A stretch of 64,000 nucleotides of DNA from Alistipes onderdonkii (GTDB lineage: Bacteria > Bacteroidota > Bacteroidia > Bacteroidales > Rikenellaceae): the NCBI RefSeq assembly GCF_025145285.1, contig NZ_CP102251.1, forward strand, positions 3,410,001 through 3,474,000. The letters are read 5' to 3'. The first letter of the stretch is position 1; each line of letters starts with the position of its first letter. Below, in pieces: positions 60,946 to 64,000 of this stretch. A program made the position numbers and the translations under genes. A model generated the notes under the pieces. That model did no database searches and was not told the origin of the DNA. It saw nothing but the letters and a program-made list of their open reading frames with translations.

Positions 60946-61913
60946 CAATCCAAGATGTAAAGCAAATCAAACTGGCAGACTATCTGCAAAGTCTGGGCTA
61001 TACGCCTGTAAAGCAACAAGGCAGGAACCTGTGGTACAAATCACCGTTACGGGAAGAAACGGACGCATCGTTCAAGGTAAACACCGAGCTTGAAAAATGG
61101 TACGACTTCGGCATCGGCAAAGGCGGTAATATCATTGCATTGGCAGCGGAACTCTACCGTTCGGAAGATGTAGCCTATCTGCTGAAACGCATAGAGGAGC
61201 AGACAGCATACATCCGCCCTGCATCGTTCTCTTTTGGCAGACAGCATTCCGACAATCAGCCTTATCAGGGATTAAGGGTTGGTGAGTTGTCCTCTCCTGC
61301 TCTTATAGCCTATCTGCAAGAAAGGGGAATAAACATCGGACTTGCCAAAAGAGAATGCAGGGAGCTTCGGTTTATGAATGCCGACAAACCCTATTTTGCC
61401 ATCGGCTTTCCGAACATGGCAGGAGGATATGAAGTGCGCAACAGATACTTCAAGGGATGTGTCGCCCCGAAAGACATCACTCATATCCGACAGCAGGACG
61501 GACAACGATGTATGTGTTACCTGTTCGAGGGGTTCATGGATTACCTCTCATTCCTTACCATCCGAGTAAGAAACAATCCGCAACACCCGCGATTGGACAC
61601 ACAGGACTATGTCATACTGAACTCCGTTTCCAATCTTGCGAAAGCGGAAAGCTTATTGGAAACCTACACCCAAATCGGCTGTTTCCTTGACAACGACACG
61701 GCTGGACGGAGCACCTGCAAGAAGCTGAAAGAGAAGTTCGGGGAACGGATGCTTGACAAGTCAATGTACTATCGTGATTATAAGGACTTGAACGACTACC
61801 TGTGCGGTAAGCCCTTGTCCCAATCGGCAGAGCCGATAAAGGAGAAGAAGCAAGTCCAATCCGCAAGGCGGATGATGCAGCCACCGAAAAAGAAAGGGGG
61901 ATTTCATCTGTAA
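60942..61913 (+). CDS. DNA primase with TOPRIM domain (element C)
   Basis: A 323-residue primase-type protein homologous to that of element A. The degenerate CHC2-like N-terminus (WYKSPLREETDASFKVNTE...WYDFGIGKGGNIIALA) lacks Cys ligands. The TOPRIM motifs are YLFEGFMDYLSFL (about 190) and CFLDNDTAGRS (about 245). The basic C-terminus ends PKKKGGFHL. An oriT-like site and relaxase gene follow, the same order as in element A. Confidence 0.85.
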   Translation: MTIQDVKQIKLADYLQSLGYTPVKQQGRNLWYKSPLREETDASFKVNTELEKWYDFGIGKGGNIIALAAELYRSEDVAYLLKRIEEQTAYIRPASFSFGRQHSDNQPYQGLRVGELSSPALIAYLQERGINIGLAKRECRELRFMNADKPYFAIGFPNMAGGYEVRNRYFKGCVAPKDITHIRQQDGQRCMCYLFEGFMDYLSFLTIRVRNNPQHPRLDTQDYVILNSVSNLAKAESLLETYTQIGCFLDNDTAGRSTCKKLKEKFGERMLDKSMYYRDYKDLNDYLCGKPLSQSAEPIKEKKQVQSARRMMQPPKKKGGFHL

Positions 61914-61953
61914 TATGCACGTCCGCTCTCCCAAGGTATTTAGACAGAAATAC

Positions 61954-62046
61954 CATAGCTCAATAGGGCGTTTTCTTCACGCATTACTCCGTAACGCTAA
62001 AAACACCCTATCGAGCCAAAGGGAAATCCCTTTGGAAACCCTGTGC
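61954..62046 (+). other. oriT-like two-hairpin site (element C)
   Basis: CATAGCTCAATAGGGCGTTTT, a variable loop with CGTAACGCT, AAAAACACCCTATCGAG, then hairpin CCAAAGGG / CCCTTTGG followed by AAACCC. It aligns with the element A and B sites; the outer stem is less perfect. It lies 133 bases upstream of the relaxase ATG, in the 266-bp gap after the primase gene. Confidence 0.7.
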
Positions 62047-62179
62047 AAACGAGAGCAGAAGCCAAACTCGTTTGGATTATGCCGAGTGCTGCAATGGTTC
62101 ATTTGCATAATAAACCCTGTGAGCCGATGCCACAGGCAGAGAGAAGAAACATAACGATAACCGCAAAAACAGTAATGAT

Positions 62180-63487
62180 ATGGGATATTTTTCATTGGAC
62201 ATTAAGAAGGCAAAGGGTACATCGGACACCACGCAGTCCGACCATATAGAGAGAAAGATAATACCTAAAAACGCAGACCCGACAAGAACACATCTGAACA
62301 GGGTGCTTGTCGAATACCCTGATGGCGTTCACGGCAGGGATGAAGCGATTGCCCACAGGCTGAACACGGCAGGCATCAGACGGAAAATCACGCACGACCA
62401 AGTCCGCGTTGTCCGGGTGGTTTTGTCGGGTACGCACGAGGACATGATGAACATACAGGAAAAAGGAAAGCTCGACGAATGGTGCAACGACAGCATCCAA
62501 TGGCTGCAAGCCACATTCGGCAAAGACAATGTGGTTGCCGCCCATCTGCACATGGACGAGAAGACTCCGCACATCCACGCAGCCGTTGTTCCTATCGTGA
62601 CGGGTGAAAGGCGCAAAGCCAAGAAAGAACAGACGGACGGTAAGCGCAAGTACCGCAAGAAAACAAATTCCGTCCGTTTGTGTGCCGATGACCTGTTCAA
62701 CCGCCAGACCCTGATTGCCTACCACGACAATTACGCAAGGGTGATGACGAAATACGGATTGCAACGTGGGGTACGGGGCTCGGAAGCACGGCACACTACC
62801 ACCATGCAGTATTATCGGGACTTGAAAAAGAAAAATGAAACCCTTGAAACCGAAACCAGACTGTTACAGGAGAAGAAAGCCGAGGCGCAGGAGGAACTGA
62901 AACAGGTAAAAGCGGAAATCCGCACCGACAAGCTCAAAAGCGCAGCCACCGATACGGCAACCGCCCTTGCAAGCAGTGTGGGTTCTCTTTTCGGAAGTGG
63001 AAGAATGAAATCGTTGGAACGCAGGAACGAGGACTTGCAAGACCGCATCCTTGAACTTGAAGACGAAGCCCGACAACGGGAACGGCAACAAGCCGAACAG
63101 ATACAGGAGATAAGAAACGCTTACGAGCAACAGCACCGCAAACTGTCGGAGTTTACGGATTTTGTCAGACGCTATTTCCCGTATGTGGAGAAGCTGATGC
63201 CTGTAATAAACTTCCTGCGTGACCGATTGGGGTTCAATGACGGAATAATCAGAAGACTGTGCGAGTTCAAGGAGGTCGGGATAAAAGGCGAACTCTATTC
63301 TTCCGAATTTAACCGAAGTTTTGATACCCGACACTCCGTCTGTTCCATCAGACAGGACGAAAACGGTAGATTCGATTTCAAGATAGACGGGGTTTCACAC
63401 GTGAACTGGTTCAGAAAGAAAATGAATGAGTTTAGAGAAGCTATCGGAATACCGAAACCAAGACAGAATAGGAGTATGAAACTGTAA
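62180..63487 (+). CDS. MobV-family relaxase (element C)
   Basis: A 435-residue Pre/MobV relaxase beginning MGYFSLDIKKAKG, with HUH-type motif HMDEKTPHIHA near residue 130, then VVPIVTGERRK and the conserved KYGLQRGVRGSEARH near 195. A coiled coil spans about 210-325; the C-terminal domain contains IKGELYSSEFNRSF. It is the most distant of the three relaxases here. A terminator follows at once, separating it from downstream cargo. Confidence 0.92.
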   Translation: MGYFSLDIKKAKGTSDTTQSDHIERKIIPKNADPTRTHLNRVLVEYPDGVHGRDEAIAHRLNTAGIRRKITHDQVRVVRVVLSGTHEDMMNIQEKGKLDEWCNDSIQWLQATFGKDNVVAAHLHMDEKTPHIHAAVVPIVTGERRKAKKEQTDGKRKYRKKTNSVRLCADDLFNRQTLIAYHDNYARVMTKYGLQRGVRGSEARHTTTMQYYRDLKKKNETLETETRLLQEKKAEAQEELKQVKAEIRTDKLKSAATDTATALASSVGSLFGSGRMKSLERRNEDLQDRILELEDEARQRERQQAEQIQEIRNAYEQQHRKLSEFTDFVRRYFPYVEKLMPVINFLRDRLGFNDGIIRRLCEFKEVGIKGELYSSEFNRSFDTRHSVCSIRQDENGRFDFKIDGVSHVNWFRKKMNEFREAIGIPKPRQNRSMKL

Positions 63488-63490
63488 ATC

Positions 63491-63532
63491 AAAAAAATCC
63501 GTGATGTTTGAATGGCAGATCACGGATTTTTC
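63491..63532. terminator. Terminator after element C relaxase
   Basis: AAATCCGTGAT, a 13-base loop, ATCACGGATTTTT: an 11-bp stem with A and T runs on the two sides. Confidence 0.9.
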
Positions 63533-63533
63533 T

Positions 63534-63541
63534 TACCTTTG
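63534..63541 (+). promoter_or_regulatory. Promoter of structured leader and membrane protein
   Basis: TACCTTTG matches TAnnTTTG; TTTG at 63507-63510 is 23 bases upstream, within the preceding terminator. Transcription from here would give a leader of about 220 bases containing the hairpin at 63616-63712. Confidence 0.55.
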
Positions 63542-63615
63542 TATCGGATTGAGGTAACTCTTTCCAAAACATATTAGATAAGAAAGAAGCGTTATGCGCA
63601 TCAAGTATTTGGAAA

Positions 63616-63712
63616 CGTAGGAAATTTTCAAATTGCATACTCAGATGGCATAGTGGTTCTCACGCTATAGCGTGGGCTGCTATTACTACATCTGTATGCA
63701 AGGTTTCCTACG
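63616..63712 (+). ncRNA. Structured leader RNA, nested hairpin
   Basis: Three nested or consecutive inverted repeats: CGTAGGAAA (63616-63624) with TTTCCTACG (63704-63712); GCATACtCAGATG (63635-63647) with CATCTGTATGC (63689-63699); and the central palindrome CACGCTATAGCGTG (63661-63674). The stem is strong and lies between a promoter and a membrane-protein gene, so an RNA element (attenuator, cis-regulatory or independent ncRNA) is plausible. I cannot match it to a known RNA family with confidence. Confidence 0.6.
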
Positions 63713-63771
63713 ACCTCCAAATAAAGACGTGGCTGTGCAGTTCACGCTTTATATATTTATAAGTAAGAATT

Positions 63772-64000
63772 ATGGATTCAGAAAAAAAATGGGGTTGTAT
63801 TGGATATGCCCTACTAGCACTTATAACTTGGGGACTTACTCAAGGTTTTAAAGTCGTATGCATAATTATAGGAATTTTAATAGCCATTCTTATAGCTTTT
63901 ATATTTATATCAAATTTATCAACCAAGCGTTTAATAAAGAAATTTAAGCATCAAAAAGATATATATCCTAATGCATACTCTTTCTTTCGAAAAGAATTAC
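63772..64000 (+). CDS. Membrane protein, 5' part only
   Basis: The frame from ATG 63772 is open to the window end (76 codons). The product begins MDSEKKWGCIGYALLALITW and has two hydrophobic segments (about 9-25 and 28-48) followed by a basic region (STKRLIKKFKHQKD). AT content is much higher than in the element backbone, suggesting recently acquired cargo. No family can be assigned from this fragment. Confidence 0.55.
   Translation, partial: MDSEKKWGCIGYALLALITWGLTQGFKVVCIIIGILIAILIAFIFISNLSTKRLIKKFKHQKDIYPNAYSFFRKEL

Noticed and set aside
1..64000. CRISPR arrays, tRNA and rRNA genes
   Set aside because: No regularly spaced direct repeats of CRISPR size and no tRNA cloverleaf or rRNA segments were recognised; the att regions are not next to a visible tRNA gene.

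Overview
The window looks like a GC-rich member of the Bacteroidales, probably Alistipes or a close relative. This is an inference from the SusC/SusD pair, the CTnDOT-type tra genes, the TAnnTTTG promoter elements and the high GC of the chromosomal genes. Most of it is mobile DNA: the right part of a large integrative conjugative element (ICE), three smaller mobilizable elements, and two chromosomal islands between them.

Region 1 (1-about 27.7 kb) is the ICE. A tra operon runs rightwards in the order traA (3' end), traB, a second DUF3408 gene, traD, E, F, G, H, I, J, K, L, M, N, O, Q, then a DUF4116-repeat protein. traP (primase) and the lysozyme gene found in CTnDOT-like operons are not between traO and the operon end. 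traF and traG are each interrupted by a different group II intron encoding its own LtrA-type protein. Both exon junctions can be rejoined in frame, so conjugation should depend on splicing of both. Beyond a strong terminator, a leftward operon carries small unknown genes, pcfJ-like and pcfK-like genes, several separated by near-identical GC-rich hairpins. The right end holds two excisionase-like HTH proteins, a RhuM-like protein and two tandem tyrosine recombinases.

Region 2 (28.1-35.2 kb) is chromosomal: a sodium:solute symporter, a large golvesin-domain/amidase-like secreted protein, a YqeY-like protein, a two-motif aspartyl protease and a bile-acid-symporter-family transporter.

Region 3 (35.3-45.8 kb) is mobilizable element A. 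It has a tyrosine recombinase gene with a premature stop, an AT-rich ATPase-DUF4435 fusion resembling a single-gene PARIS phage-defence protein, a replication module (HTH, ATPase, primase), an oriT-like site, a MobV relaxase, a nucleotidyltransferase-HEPN protein and a truncated OLD-like ATPase.

Region 4 (46.2-51.1 kb) is a leftward susC/susD pair with a terminator and a G9 tract near the start of susC. Region 5 (about 51.5-56.9 kb, leftward) is element B: an unknown gene, 1.6 kb of structured non-coding DNA, a MobV relaxase, an oriT-like site and an integrase. Region 6 (57.5-64 kb) is element C: integrase, RhuM-like protein, helicase, primase, oriT-like site, MobV relaxase, then a structured leader and a membrane protein cut by the window end.

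The most useful cross-region observations are a conserved roughly 95-bp two-hairpin site upstream of all three relaxase genes, clustered short repeats between the helicase/ATPase and primase genes of elements A and C, and the double group II intron arrangement in the ICE.
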